Source: Campylobacterales bacterium
Lineage (GTDB): Bacteria > Campylobacterota > Campylobacteria > Campylobacterales > QNZT01
NCBI GenBank assembly: GCA_015489185.1
Contig: WGAE01000249.1
Location: 1-8,260, forward strand
Reading direction: 5' to 3'
Length of the DNA: 8,260 nucleotides
Part shown: positions 1-7,460 of the stretch, in pieces
How the letters are laid out: every line of letters starts with the position of its first letter
How positions within the stretch are numbered: position 1 is the first letter of the stretch
Translations under genes and position numbers: made by a program
The notes under the pieces: generated by a model
The model's database searches: none
The model's input: the letters and a program-made list of their open reading frames with translations, nothing else
Told to the model about the DNA's origin: nothing

Positions 1-30
1 TGATAATTTAGTGTGTGTAAAAATTACTAT

Positions 31-37
31 AGGAGGA
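31..37 (+). promoter_or_regulatory. Ribosome binding site of the cytochrome gene
   Basis: AGGAGGA lies four bases before the ATG at 42 and is a near-perfect Shine-Dalgarno sequence. It fixes the start of the signal peptide. The 30 bases before it are AT-rich and may hold a promoter, but the window edge prevents a firm call. Confidence 0.8.
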
Positions 38-41
38 CTCT

Positions 42-2420
42 ATGAGGCACAAGACCATGCTATCTGCAGTCGCTGCAGTTTCCGTTTTGTCTATGTTGTC
101 GCTTTCGCAGGCGTCGGCATATGACAAAAACCCACCTTTTCAACTTAAAAATCTAAATAAGGTGGAATTTGAGCACAACGGTAAAATGCTCAAAGGGTAT
201 CAACCCAAAAACGACTACAACATTTTCATCAACTACGAACTGGGAATGCACTGTGTCGGTTTCGAGATGAGTTACTGTTGTGTGATTCCACCCTACAACT
301 CTATTCAGGCTCAGGCGATCAAGTCCGGAAAATACGGCAGACTTCCCAAGTTGCTGACACCGGATGATAATGTCAAACTCTACTACTACACACGTGACAA
401 CTCGTACAGTGAAGGTAACAAAATGAAATACTGGTCCGTTCCAAAGGATGTCGACGGGGACGGGCACTTCGATTCACCGGGTGACAATGTTGCGAACTAT
501 GTCTGGACGCACCTTTTTATCTATAAAGATCTGGCAGGAACCATACCAAGCGGTGCTTCTGACAAAGATCGTTTGCGCATCGGGCGTCAGGTAAAGGTCA
601 AAATCGACTGTGGTCCCAGCGGTAAGGCAATGGCTGGCGGTTATCTGGAATATGCCGGTAAGGATGGCGGTAACGTTGTCATGACCGATACGCTGGTTCC
701 AGCGGTTAAAAATGTCAAGCTGACGTTGACGGCTTCACATATCTGGGATGCGCTTGGGCTGCCGCTGACGGCATTCAACGATTCGACCAGACGCGGTACG
801 ATCCGTTCGGTTACTGAAAAAGATTTTCAACCGTTCCAATATTCGACTGTAGAGTTGCATACGGGTGAAGGGAAACCGATTCGTGATTCGATGGGACACG
901 GTGTCAGCTATTTCGGTACAAACCCTGTTGATATTCCAAACTGTTACGCGTGTCACTCCAGAAACGGTAAAGCGGCACAGATGGCAAGAGACGAAGGTTT
1001 GAAATACAGCGATCAGGAGTATGCATACTGGAAAAGCTATCCGGATGAGAGTGAGTATATGGCGCGCCTTGCGGAAGCTTCTATCAATATTCTCTCTCTG
1101 CATGATGCACACCATGGTACAAAGTTTCTTTCAGATTATAAACCGGATGCTCCGGGTAACCGATTGGGTAAAATCGGTATGGTCAACTGTGCGGACTGTC
1201 ACGGTGATAACGTTTCCGGAAACCTGCAAGAGCCACGACCGACCGCGACCGGTTACAAGGCTGTAAAAGCGAAGACATTGACCGAAGCGATTCACGGATT
1301 CCACCTCGCGATGGTTCCGATGCCGGATGCCGCAGGTCGTTCACAGGCATGTCAATCCTGTCACCCGACACACTTTCAGAATCCTAGCATGAACGACGAC
1401 ACCAACCCGTTCCGCGTTACGGACAGATACGGTGAGGGACGTTTTGCAAAAGGAGATATCCGAAAATCAGGCGGCGGTTGTTACGTAAGACGTGATGCGC
1501 ACTCCAATCCAAACGCCAAACCGCCGTTCTTCCTGAATGAATACGGTAAGTGGCAGCTCAACAACGTCGCGCTCAAAGATGAGCACGGAAAAACAACGAG
1601 CCTGAGAGGACTCTACTGTACCAACTGTCACACCAAGGTGGCGCAGGCATTCCAAAACTATGACAATATTACACATGATAGTCTGCAAACCGGTAAAACG
1701 TTGAGAAACAAATCGCTCAAAGAGATCATTGCAGCGGTTGCAAACGGTGATGCCAACTATTTCGCGGCGATTGCCGATCCGAAAGCAACCGGAGACAATG
1801 AAGTGTTGAAATACTACACTGAGCACAAATCTGCGGTATTGGTCAAAAATGTCGGTAAAAACGGTAGCCTCGACCTGAAACCTTGGAACCATCCTACCGG
1901 AGGTGCGGTACCGTACAAGGCGGCATCGGCAGGTAATGACTGGTGGTTGGCGGCTTCAGAACCGCACTGTGCAGATTGTCACCTTGCACCGTTTGTTGAG
2001 CAGGAGACCGGCGGTAAATATTTCCCGATCGATTTGCCTAATAAATATTCGCTCTATCGCTACTCCAAAGCACACGGCGATATCGCATGTCAGACATGTC
2101 ATGAGTCTCCACACGGTCTCTATTCGACACGATATGATGGTGATGAGAGAACAGTTGACCTGACAACACACCAACAAGCGCTTCAATACAGCCCTGACGG
2201 TGAATATGCCGGACCTGTTACTTGTGTCGCATGTCACACGGTCAATGACAAAGGTGTACCGCTTCAGTTGAAAGATACACCGTATGCGAACGACTACTGG
2301 GCGGCTGTAACACTGGCGCACTTCATGAGAGAGGGTGATCAAAAACTCTCCGTTCAGGAACTGGTCAAAAAATATCCGTACGAAAAATCTTCAGAAATCG
2401 TACGCAAAGGGTGGAAATAA
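42..2420 (+). CDS. Secreted multiheme c-type cytochrome (seven CXXCH haem sites)
   Basis: Likely a periplasmic electron-transfer protein or multihaem reductase of 792 residues; the substrate is unknown. The ATG has an ideal AGGAGGA site at 31-37. Residues 1-26 form a Sec signal peptide with cleavage expected after ASA. Seven canonical CXXCH covalent haem motifs are visible: 301-305 (CYACH), 383-387 (CADCH), 437-441 (CQSCH), 526-530 (CTNCH), 643-647 (CADCH), 683-687 (CQTCH) and 728-732 (CVACH). Between the third and fourth lies C480-YVRRDA-H487, a Cys and a His at non-haem spacing. The first 300 residues have no haem motif but carry GMHC (C71), a vicinal pair C79-C80 followed by PPYNS, and C190, which suggests a separate folded or metal-binding domain. 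Haem maturation would need the cytochrome c biogenesis machinery in the periplasm. It is longer than octahaem tetrathionate reductase or hydroxylamine oxidoreductase-like proteins, and I do not assign it to either. It is followed by a terminator, so it is probably the last or only gene of its transcript. Confidence 0.93.
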   Translation: MRHKTMLSAVAAVSVLSMLSLSQASAYDKNPPFQLKNLNKVEFEHNGKMLKGYQPKNDYNIFINYELGMHCVGFEMSYCCVIPPYNSIQAQAIKSGKYGRLPKLLTPDDNVKLYYYTRDNSYSEGNKMKYWSVPKDVDGDGHFDSPGDNVANYVWTHLFIYKDLAGTIPSGASDKDRLRIGRQVKVKIDCGPSGKAMAGGYLEYAGKDGGNVVMTDTLVPAVKNVKLTLTASHIWDALGLPLTAFNDSTRRGTIRSVTEKDFQPFQYSTVELHTGEGKPIRDSMGHGVSYFGTNPVDIPNCYACHSRNGKAAQMARDEGLKYSDQEYAYWKSYPDESEYMARLAEASINILSLHDAHHGTKFLSDYKPDAPGNRLGKIGMVNCADCHGDNVSGNLQEPRPTATGYKAVKAKTLTEAIHGFHLAMVPMPDAAGRSQACQSCHPTHFQNPSMNDDTNPFRVTDRYGEGRFAKGDIRKSGGGCYVRRDAHSNPNAKPPFFLNEYGKWQLNNVALKDEHGKTTSLRGLYCTNCHTKVAQAFQNYDNITHDSLQTGKTLRNKSLKEIIAAVANGDANYFAAIADPKATGDNEVLKYYTEHKSAVLVKNVGKNGSLDLKPWNHPTGGAVPYKAASAGNDWWLAASEPHCADCHLAPFVEQETGGKYFPIDLPNKYSLYRYSKAHGDIACQTCHESPHGLYSTRYDGDERTVDLTTHQQALQYSPDGEYAGPVTCVACHTVNDKGVPLQLKDTPYANDYWAAVTLAHFMREGDQKLSVQELVKKYPYEKSSEIVRKGWK

Positions 2421-2432
2421 TCGACCCGCACC

Positions 2433-2463
2433 CCTTTCCCCTCCCGGGGAGAGGTTGTTTTTT
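2433..2463 (+). terminator. Rho-independent terminator after the cytochrome gene
   Basis: A nine-pair stem, CCTTTCCCC (2433-2441) with GGGGAGAGG (2446-2454) including one T·G wobble, closes on the four-base loop TCCC. It is followed by TTGTTTTTT (2455-2463). The stem starts 13 bases after the cytochrome stop codon. This is a strong intrinsic terminator and argues that the repeat-protein genes downstream are expressed separately or only by read-through. Confidence 0.85.
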
Positions 2464-2473
2464 ACTTTGATTG

Positions 2474-2493
2474 GGGGAGTCTGTGGACTCTCC
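2474..2493 (+). other. Second hairpin in the leader before the first MORN_2 gene
   Basis: GGGGAGTC (2474-2481) pairs with GACTCTCC (2486-2493) around the loop TGTG: eight pairs with one G·T wobble. It begins 11 bases past the T-run of the preceding terminator and has no T-run of its own on either strand, so it is not a standard terminator. It could be a 5' leader structure, a stabiliser of an RNA end, or a chance inverted repeat. Confidence 0.5.
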
Positions 2494-2512
2494 GTATCAA
2501 CGTAAAATCAGA

Positions 2513-2517
2513 AAGGA
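2513..2517 (+). promoter_or_regulatory. Ribosome binding site that fixes the start at 2525
   Basis: AAGGA is seven bases before the ATG at 2525. The open frame extends upstream to a TTG at 2471, but that would put 18 charged residues before an otherwise clean signal peptide, so the ATG is preferred. Confidence 0.7.
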
Positions 2518-2524
2518 TAACTTC

Positions 2525-3199
2525 ATGAAACATTTCTCAATTTTGATTGCTATGATGCCGGTGATGATATCAACGTTACAGGCGGAATTGGTCAAACAAT
2601 ATTTTCCAACCGGAGAGTTGAGAGCAGAAATACACTATCGTGACCATACCCATACCGCGACAAAAGAGGGGATCAAGGAAGGTATCGAAAAAGTCTACTA
2701 TATCGGTGGACAGCTTGCTTACGAAGTCAACTACAAAAACGGTAAACGTGAAGGTATCATGAAGTGGTACGACCGCAAGGGTCATCTGCTCGAAGAGATG
2801 CCGTATAAAGCGGGTAAACGTCACGGGGTTGAGAAGAGCTACTTCCCTTCCGGAAAACTCAAACATACGGTTCGGTACGTCAATGACAAAAAAGAGGGAC
2901 CGGAAAAAGAGTTTTTTGAAAACGGTCAGCTTGCCTTGATTGTCCCTTATAAAAGCGGGAAAAAAGAGGGGATTCAAAAAGAGTATACGATTGATGGAAA
3001 GCTTTTTACGCAAGTACGCTATGTCAACAACTACAAAGAGGGCATGCAAAAGTGGTATGACAAACAGGGAAATGTGGTCAAAACGGAGCTTTTCAAAATG
3101 GATCGTCCCGTGCGTCTTTTAGCGAAATTGCGTAACAAAACCGACGATGTTAAAATTATCGTCAAAGGACTCGATTTCTCACCTAAGGTTCCGAAATGA
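2525..3199 (+). CDS. Exported MORN_2/YwqK-like repeat protein (first of tandem pair)
   Basis: A 224-residue protein with an N-terminal signal peptide (residues 1-20, ending TLQA) and about six tandem repeats of exactly 24 residues. The repeat pattern is (E/H)G-x-x-K-x-Y-x-x-x-G-x-L-x-x-x-V-x-Y-x-N-x-K, typical of MORN_2 repeats, which automated pipelines often name 'YwqK family antitoxin'. The repeats should form a flat, elongated beta-meander. The tail after KMDR is charged and non-repetitive. The signal peptide places it in the periplasm or envelope, where the antitoxin label makes little sense, and no toxin gene lies beside it. It overlaps the next gene by 4 bp (ATGA), so the two are translated together, and their C-terminal repeats are clearly related. 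The exact role is unknown; candidates are an envelope scaffold or a binding surface for a partner protein or lipid. Confidence 0.88.
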   Translation: MKHFSILIAMMPVMISTLQAELVKQYFPTGELRAEIHYRDHTHTATKEGIKEGIEKVYYIGGQLAYEVNYKNGKREGIMKWYDRKGHLLEEMPYKAGKRHGVEKSYFPSGKLKHTVRYVNDKKEGPEKEFFENGQLALIVPYKSGKKEGIQKEYTIDGKLFTQVRYVNNYKEGMQKWYDKQGNVVKTELFKMDRPVRLLAKLRNKTDDVKIIVKGLDFSPKVPK

Positions 3200-3786
3200 T
3201 TGTGCGTATCGTCTTCTCACTGTTTTGTATTGCGAGCAGTATCATTGCGATGCAAAACGGTACTTTGATACATAAAAAAGAGGGGGTCTATGTCGTCGAA
3301 GACAAGACACAAAAGTCGACATACAAAGACGGTGTACGAAACGGAATGACATGGTGGTATAATGATCACGGCGGCATTAAATCGCAGGTCAATTTTAAAA
3401 ACGGTAAAGAGGAGGGACTTTATACCTCCTTTTACGACAACGGCAAAAAGAGACTGGAAGTACCCTATGTCAACGGGCAAAAACACGGTTTGCAGATTAT
3501 TTACTACGACAACGGTGTTAAAGGTGCCGAAGTGATGTATGTCAACGGACGTAAAGAAGGGGTCGAAAAAGAGTGGGATCATGAAGGAAATCTCTATTCT
3601 GAGGTGTATTACAAAAACAACTATAAAGTTGGCTTGAAGAAGTATTACGATAAAAACGGCAATGTCATACGTACTGAAACGTACAAGATGGATCGAAACC
3701 CCGTCATGGTAAAATTACTTAAGGACAAAGCCAAAGAGATTGATGTCGATCTTGCCAAATATGGACTGATTCCTGCTAAAAAATAG
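3196..3786 (+). CDS. Exported MORN_2/YwqK-like repeat protein (second of tandem pair)
   Basis: A 196-residue paralogue of the preceding gene. Its ATG overlaps the upstream stop by 4 bp, with AAGG at 3185-3188 as ribosome binding site. Residues 1-18 (MIVRIVFSLFCIASSIIA) look like a short signal peptide; C11 lies inside the hydrophobic core and does not form a normal lipobox. About five 24-residue MORN_2 repeats follow, for example the ones beginning EGLYTSFYDNG and HGLQIIYYDNG. The last repeats share the pattern NNYK-x-G-x-x-K-x-YDK-x-GNV-x-x-TE-x-x-KMDR with the first protein, which is direct evidence of tandem duplication. DNA identity between the copies looks low, so the duplication is not recent. 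The biochemical role is not known from sequence; co-secretion and coupling suggest the two act together. Confidence 0.87.
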   Translation: MIVRIVFSLFCIASSIIAMQNGTLIHKKEGVYVVEDKTQKSTYKDGVRNGMTWWYNDHGGIKSQVNFKNGKEEGLYTSFYDNGKKRLEVPYVNGQKHGLQIIYYDNGVKGAEVMYVNGRKEGVEKEWDHEGNLYSEVYYKNNYKVGLKKYYDKNGNVIRTETYKMDRNPVMVKLLKDKAKEIDVDLAKYGLIPAKK

Positions 3787-3839
3787 TTCTCGTTCCGTCA
3801 AAATACGAACTTTGGGCTATTTGAACGCAGAGAAGTTTT
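3787..3839 (+). terminator. Possible weak terminator after the MORN_2 pair
   Basis: TTCTCGTTC (3787-3795) can pair with GAAC (3823-3826) and GAGAA (3830-3834), leaving a three-base bulge and a long loop, followed by TTTT (3836-3839). The long loop and short T-run make this a weak candidate. It sits directly after the stop codon, where a terminator would be expected. Confidence 0.3.
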
Positions 3840-3899
3840 ATCAATTAAAATAATCTAATATGTTTTTTAATTATTAAAACTATTTAAAGTATTTGTAAG

Positions 3900-3905
3900 T
3901 ATAAT
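3900..3905 (+). promoter_or_regulatory. Candidate -10 box for the kinase cassette
   Basis: TATAAT lies 28 bases before the ATG of the kinase gene, after a very AT-rich stretch (3840-3899) with runs of T. Campylobacterota housekeeping promoters commonly have a strong -10 box and T-rich periodic upstream DNA instead of a clear -35; no convincing -35 is seen here. Transcription would start near 3911-3913. Confidence 0.5.
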
Positions 3906-3920
3906 AGTTGTATCTAGCCT

Positions 3921-3925
3921 GGAGG
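3921..3925 (+). promoter_or_regulatory. Ribosome binding site that favours ATG 3933 over GTG 3930
   Basis: GGAGG is followed by two adjacent possible starts, GTG at 3930 (four bases away) and ATG at 3933 (seven bases away). Spacing and codon preference favour the ATG. Confidence 0.65.
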
Positions 3926-3932
3926 CGGTGTG

Positions 3933-6689
3933 ATGCGACGAACGGAAAATCTGCGATTTTATTGTCAGACGATTCAGGAGACAGTCGCGCTTCACACGCT
4001 GCTTCCGATACGTACACTTTCACTTGAAAATCTCTCTGAACTCTTTTCATATTGTCATCAGGAACGATTCGGTGGACTTGACTATACGAGTTATGAGACA
4101 TTGATTGCCGGTTTGAAACGGCAGCTGGAGGAGGTACCCTCTTTCTTTTCAGAGTCGACGCCTCAGAAGAGAGAAGAATTCAGCGATATTATTAAAGAGA
4201 CGCAAATTCGTCGGTTACGTGATCGTATCTACTTTACCAAAAGCAGTTTCAACCCCTTTTTCATGGCGGCACTCGATCGATCACCGCCCATACGTGCTTA
4301 TAAAATGTTTTTTTATCTTTACTTGCTTTTTAGCTCTGCATCCCGCCAAAACGGACTGATTGAAAAGTCGCACTTTTTCGGCTTTGATTATCGCTATTTT
4401 CGTCTTGAGGAGCGTCTTTATCTGATTGGACCTGTGATGACCGATCCGCGTTTTAAAGAGGATGCGATGCGGCTTCGTTTTGTCAAACAGATCAAATATC
4501 TTTTCGCGTTGCAGTTGCATACCTATGAATTACTCAATATGTTACATCAGCGTAATGTACATGACGCTAAGGTATTGACGAAAGAAGCCGCCAGGATCAG
4601 AAAAATCTTTCAAATTGCACGGGAGAGTTATATCGATAAAGCGTATCGAAAACATGATTTGCGCGATTTTGCGGCATCGCTGATTTCCGCTTCCGGCAGG
4701 AGAAAAAAAGTCCAGTCTATCGGATGTGTTCACAAGGATACGGCATTTTACCGTGTCAGAAGCGGTATTCGTAACAATCAGATTCTGCGTGACCTTGAAG
4801 CGTTGGAGTGGTTTAACGATCTGATTTTTCAGAATCTCTCGTTTGAGACGGCAGGCGAGAGTGAACGCATGAAAGAGACGGTTTTCAAATATCTGGAGAC
4901 CAAGCTTCAGGCGGACGGTTATGTGGCGTGCCGTTATGATCACTACACACAGCAGCTTTCACTGATGGAGATTAGCCCACGGCTTCCCGAACCGTTTCGC
5001 ACACGCACGGCTGAAACGATTGAACTGCTTAATCACGATCCGAAACGGTTGAGGCAAACCTATACCTACGATGTCATCCGAGACTATAATGAGCATAAAA
5101 ATCCGATCCGGCTGGTTGAAGAGATTGCAGAGCAGGGGTTTGCTTTCTGTCATGACGAACGTGTGGCGTCGGTGCTGAGTATTCCGCTGGTTTTTGATAA
5201 GCGGGTTTTTGCGGTGTTGCATTTTATAAGTTTTCAAAAGTATCGTTTCGATGAGATCGATAAACGATTTTTGCTCAAACTCTCCTCGGCACTTTCAAAA
5301 CGGTATATTGAGAACAATCTGAACCGCTGTATCGATCAGACGGTCGGTGTGCTGGAAGGATTGCATAAACGCATTGACCACCCTTATCTCAAACGCAAGA
5401 CCGATGAGGTGTGCGAAAATATCGCCAAAGCGTTTGCCTGTGACGGGGTGATCATCTGGTTTAATAAAAAGGAGGTCTTTCAACGTCCGGGTGAGGTGAG
5501 CGCACTCTCTGTACTCTCACAAATCAATTTTTTCGACGATCATGACAGAGAAAGCGAAGCGAATTATACGATCGGAAGCGAAGAGGAGGATAGTCTCATT
5601 ATCAAAAATGCGCACAAAGATGTCGTTGTGATCGATGATATTGAGACACAATGTACCGATAACCGGAAAGATCGTTTCTTCATGAAGTATAAAGAGGCGT
5701 TTGTGCGTAAAGGGATCACATCGATCATGTTTGTAGCGATCAAAAACTATGAAGGAGTGCTTTCGGGAGCGGTGATGGTTTTTGATAAAGCGCCAAGAAA
5801 TTACAGTCAGCTCTCCAGGCGTATGCTAAAGCGTATTTCGGTTTATATCGGTTCGATTCTCAATACCGTTACCTATGCGAAATATCGTAGTCAGCGTATC
5901 GATGAAAGTATTCTTCATGAGAGTTCACAATATCTGAATATTATTAAAAGCAGGGCGCTCGATCTGGAGCGGCGAATACAACGCCAGCATCTGCCCGATT
6001 CATACGATAAATATACGCTTTTTCTCAATATTGAAGATATCAAGGATTTTACGAACTATACGCGTAGTTATCTCTTCTCAATTTTTGAAAACGGTGATCT
6101 TTCGATCCGTCGTTACGATGAACTGCTGGCACGCAGTATTGAAGCGATACGTCAAAATGAAAGTTATACATCGCTGAAAAAGAGTGTCAATCAAGTACTT
6201 GTCGTACACGGAAGCAAAATGCACGAAGCAAAACGGATGCGGTATAAAAATCGTCTGGAAGAGGATGTCGAGATCAAAATTCCGTCACAGTATCTTCATG
6301 ATGTGCTGGGAAATTTGATCAACAATGCGATCAAATACGGCAAGAGCGGTAGTTATATTCAGATTTGGGATCAGTATGTTCCTTTTCATTACTATACGAT
6401 CTATATCGAAAATATCGGATATCGGATCAGAAAGGAGGAGCGGGAGAAGATATTTCAAAAAGGTGTTCGGGGATATATCGTGCACAGCCTGCTGAAAGAG
6501 GAAGAGGCGTTTCGGCAGACGCTGGCGGCAAATCGAGGACTTGGGCTTTATATGGCAAAAGGATTGGTAAAAGAGGGATTAGGCGGAAACGTCGTGCTTC
6601 ATGAAACGGTTTCCGTACCGGGGACACAGTATGCGCGACATACGTTTGCAATCAAAATTCCGGTGGAAATGGTAAGGAAGGTGAGATGA
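3933..6689 (+). CDS. Soluble sensor histidine kinase with two GAF domains and a novel N-terminal region
   Basis: A 918-residue cytoplasmic kinase. Residues 1 to about 300 are mostly helical, charged and not recognised by me; one short hydrophobic run (about 125-137) is too short and too flanked by charge to be a membrane segment. A GAF-like domain follows at about 305-460 (core VASVLSIPLVFDKRVFAVLHF from 411) and a second at about 489-648. A dimerisation/phosphoacceptor helix contains HESSQYLNIIK with H662 aligned to the H-box HELRTPLxxIK, although the usual proline is Tyr. The ATPase domain is clear: N-box NLINNAIKYG (N794, N797, N798), G1-like ENIGYRI (N827, G829), then EKIFQKGVRG, and G2 box NRGLGLYMAK (G869, G871). 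The C-terminus overlaps the receiver gene by 4 bp (ATGA), so the receiver is its presumed partner. Sensing is probably of a small ligand or redox state in the cytoplasm by the GAF domains. Kinase assignment is firm; the signal is unknown. Confidence 0.9.
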   Translation: MRRTENLRFYCQTIQETVALHTLLPIRTLSLENLSELFSYCHQERFGGLDYTSYETLIAGLKRQLEEVPSFFSESTPQKREEFSDIIKETQIRRLRDRIYFTKSSFNPFFMAALDRSPPIRAYKMFFYLYLLFSSASRQNGLIEKSHFFGFDYRYFRLEERLYLIGPVMTDPRFKEDAMRLRFVKQIKYLFALQLHTYELLNMLHQRNVHDAKVLTKEAARIRKIFQIARESYIDKAYRKHDLRDFAASLISASGRRKKVQSIGCVHKDTAFYRVRSGIRNNQILRDLEALEWFNDLIFQNLSFETAGESERMKETVFKYLETKLQADGYVACRYDHYTQQLSLMEISPRLPEPFRTRTAETIELLNHDPKRLRQTYTYDVIRDYNEHKNPIRLVEEIAEQGFAFCHDERVASVLSIPLVFDKRVFAVLHFISFQKYRFDEIDKRFLLKLSSALSKRYIENNLNRCIDQTVGVLEGLHKRIDHPYLKRKTDEVCENIAKAFACDGVIIWFNKKEVFQRPGEVSALSVLSQINFFDDHDRESEANYTIGSEEEDSLIIKNAHKDVVVIDDIETQCTDNRKDRFFMKYKEAFVRKGITSIMFVAIKNYEGVLSGAVMVFDKAPRNYSQLSRRMLKRISVYIGSILNTVTYAKYRSQRIDESILHESSQYLNIIKSRALDLERRIQRQHLPDSYDKYTLFLNIEDIKDFTNYTRSYLFSIFENGDLSIRRYDELLARSIEAIRQNESYTSLKKSVNQVLVVHGSKMHEAKRMRYKNRLEEDVEIKIPSQYLHDVLGNLINNAIKYGKSGSYIQIWDQYVPFHYYTIYIENIGYRIRKEEREKIFQKGVRGYIVHSLLKEEEAFRQTLAANRGLGLYMAKGLVKEGLGGNVVLHETVSVPGTQYARHTFAIKIPVEMVRKVR

Positions 6690-7162
6690 AAAAACTGTTA
6701 TGGCTTGACGATGATCCGGTGTCGATTTCGTTCGACAAAGATGTGCTCGTTCCCGATACGTTTGACGCGTCGTTGTGCAAAGTGGTCTATTTTGAAAAGA
6801 TTCGGGAGTTGACGGAGTATCTCTATCAGCATAGCAAAGAGGTGACAAAACAGGATATTTTCGTGATCGACATTATGCTTTATGACGAACCGGAGATCAT
6901 CCTGCCCGACGGTACCAAGGTAGAGGTACCGGATGAACTGATGGCAGGGACAATCTTGTATACGGAGTATCTGAAAGTATGGTATCCCGAAAATCCGGTG
7001 CTTTTGTACACATCACGCGAACATGAGAACGAAATTTTTCAAAATATTACGTCGGATCCACGTTTCGGGAAAAGTCTCTTTCTGGTCGATAAATGGAAAA
7101 ACGATTCTGAGTTTATCGAAGTGCTCGGCAGATTGCTAAAGGAGGAGAAGCATGACACGTGA
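6686..7162 (+). CDS. Stand-alone receiver-domain protein (response regulator without output domain)
   Basis: A 158-residue protein consisting of one receiver fold. The acidic cluster D8-D9-D10 follows the first strand (KKLLWLDDDP), the phosphoacceptor is D62 in IFVIDIML, T109 lies at the end of LLYTS and K136 in FLVDKW, so every catalytic position is filled. It is longer than a minimal receiver of about 120 residues. The extra part is an insertion after D62 (about 66-84, DEPEIILPDG then TKVEVPDE), probably a beta-hairpin between strand 3 and helix 3. There is no DNA-binding, enzymatic or other output domain, so it should act by binding a partner or as a phosphorelay intermediate. Its ATG overlaps the kinase stop by 4 bp, with AAGGAAG (6674-6680) just upstream, and its end overlaps the next gene by 11 bp. 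Cognate phosphorylation by the upstream kinase is inferred from this coupling. Confidence 0.85.
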   Translation: MKKLLWLDDDPVSISFDKDVLVPDTFDASLCKVVYFEKIRELTEYLYQHSKEVTKQDIFVIDIMLYDEPEIILPDGTKVEVPDELMAGTILYTEYLKVWYPENPVLLYTSREHENEIFQNITSDPRFGKSLFLVDKWKNDSEFIEVLGRLLKEEKHDT

Positions 7163-7454
7163 ACAGATAGAAACGATCATCAACGCGAAACTGCTGTCCA
7201 ATGTCGAAAGTATCAACTCGACCGTCTCCAATCTTTTAACAATGCTGGGGATTATCATTGCGATCATGGGTGTGTTTGCGACGATGGAATTTTTCCGGCG
7301 TAAAAAGATTGTTCGGGAAGTACTGGTCGAGATCAATAACGAACTGGACCGTACCAAACATGAGATTGCACATAACGCGCGTGATAAAGCAAATGAAATG
7401 ATCTTGTATGAGATTGACCGGTACAAAAAAGAGTCGCGGAAAGAGGAGTATTAG
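7152..7454 (+). CDS. Small single-pass membrane protein with cytoplasmic helical tail
   Basis: A 100-residue protein that I do not recognise. The ATG has a strong AAGGAGGAG site (7139-7147) inside the end of the receiver gene and overlaps it by 11 bp, so translation is probably coupled. Residues 1-27 are polar and helical, residues 28-48 (LLTMLGIIIAIMGVFATMEFF) form one clear transmembrane helix, and RRKK at 49-52 predicts N-out/C-in topology. The remaining tail (about 53-100) is rich in E, K, R with regular hydrophobic spacing, consistent with a coiled coil. Its position suggests it is the membrane-bound partner or effector of the receiver, but that is inference. It ends in TAG, and the next ORF resumes in the same frame two codons later. 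Confidence 0.78.
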   Translation: MTREQIETIINAKLLSNVESINSTVSNLLTMLGIIIAIMGVFATMEFFRRKKIVREVLVEINNELDRTKHEIAHNARDKANEMILYEIDRYKKESRKEEY

Positions 7455-7460
7455 CGCAAC

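Noticed and set aside
735..1115. Minus-strand open frame of 126 codons inside the cytochrome gene
   Set aside because: It lies opposite a clear haem-motif protein, has no family resemblance and looks like a shadow of the real frame; the other antisense frames in this gene were rejected for the same reason.
2471..2524. Upstream TTG start extending the first MORN_2 gene by 18 residues
   Set aside because: It would bury the signal peptide behind charged residues, and the ATG at 2525 has its own well-spaced AAGGA.
3228..3230. Lipoprotein cysteine (C11) in the second MORN_2 protein
   Set aside because: The residues before it (SLF) do not make a lipobox, and a signal peptidase I site (IIA then MQ) fits better.
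2650..3770. Direct DNA repeats or a CRISPR-like array, suggested by 72-bp periodicity
   Set aside because: The periodicity comes from 24-residue protein repeats; the DNA copies are too diverged and there are no spacers.
4305..4343. Transmembrane segment in the kinase N-terminal region (residues about 125-137)
   Set aside because: The hydrophobic run is about 12 residues and flanked by charged or polar residues, too short to span a membrane.
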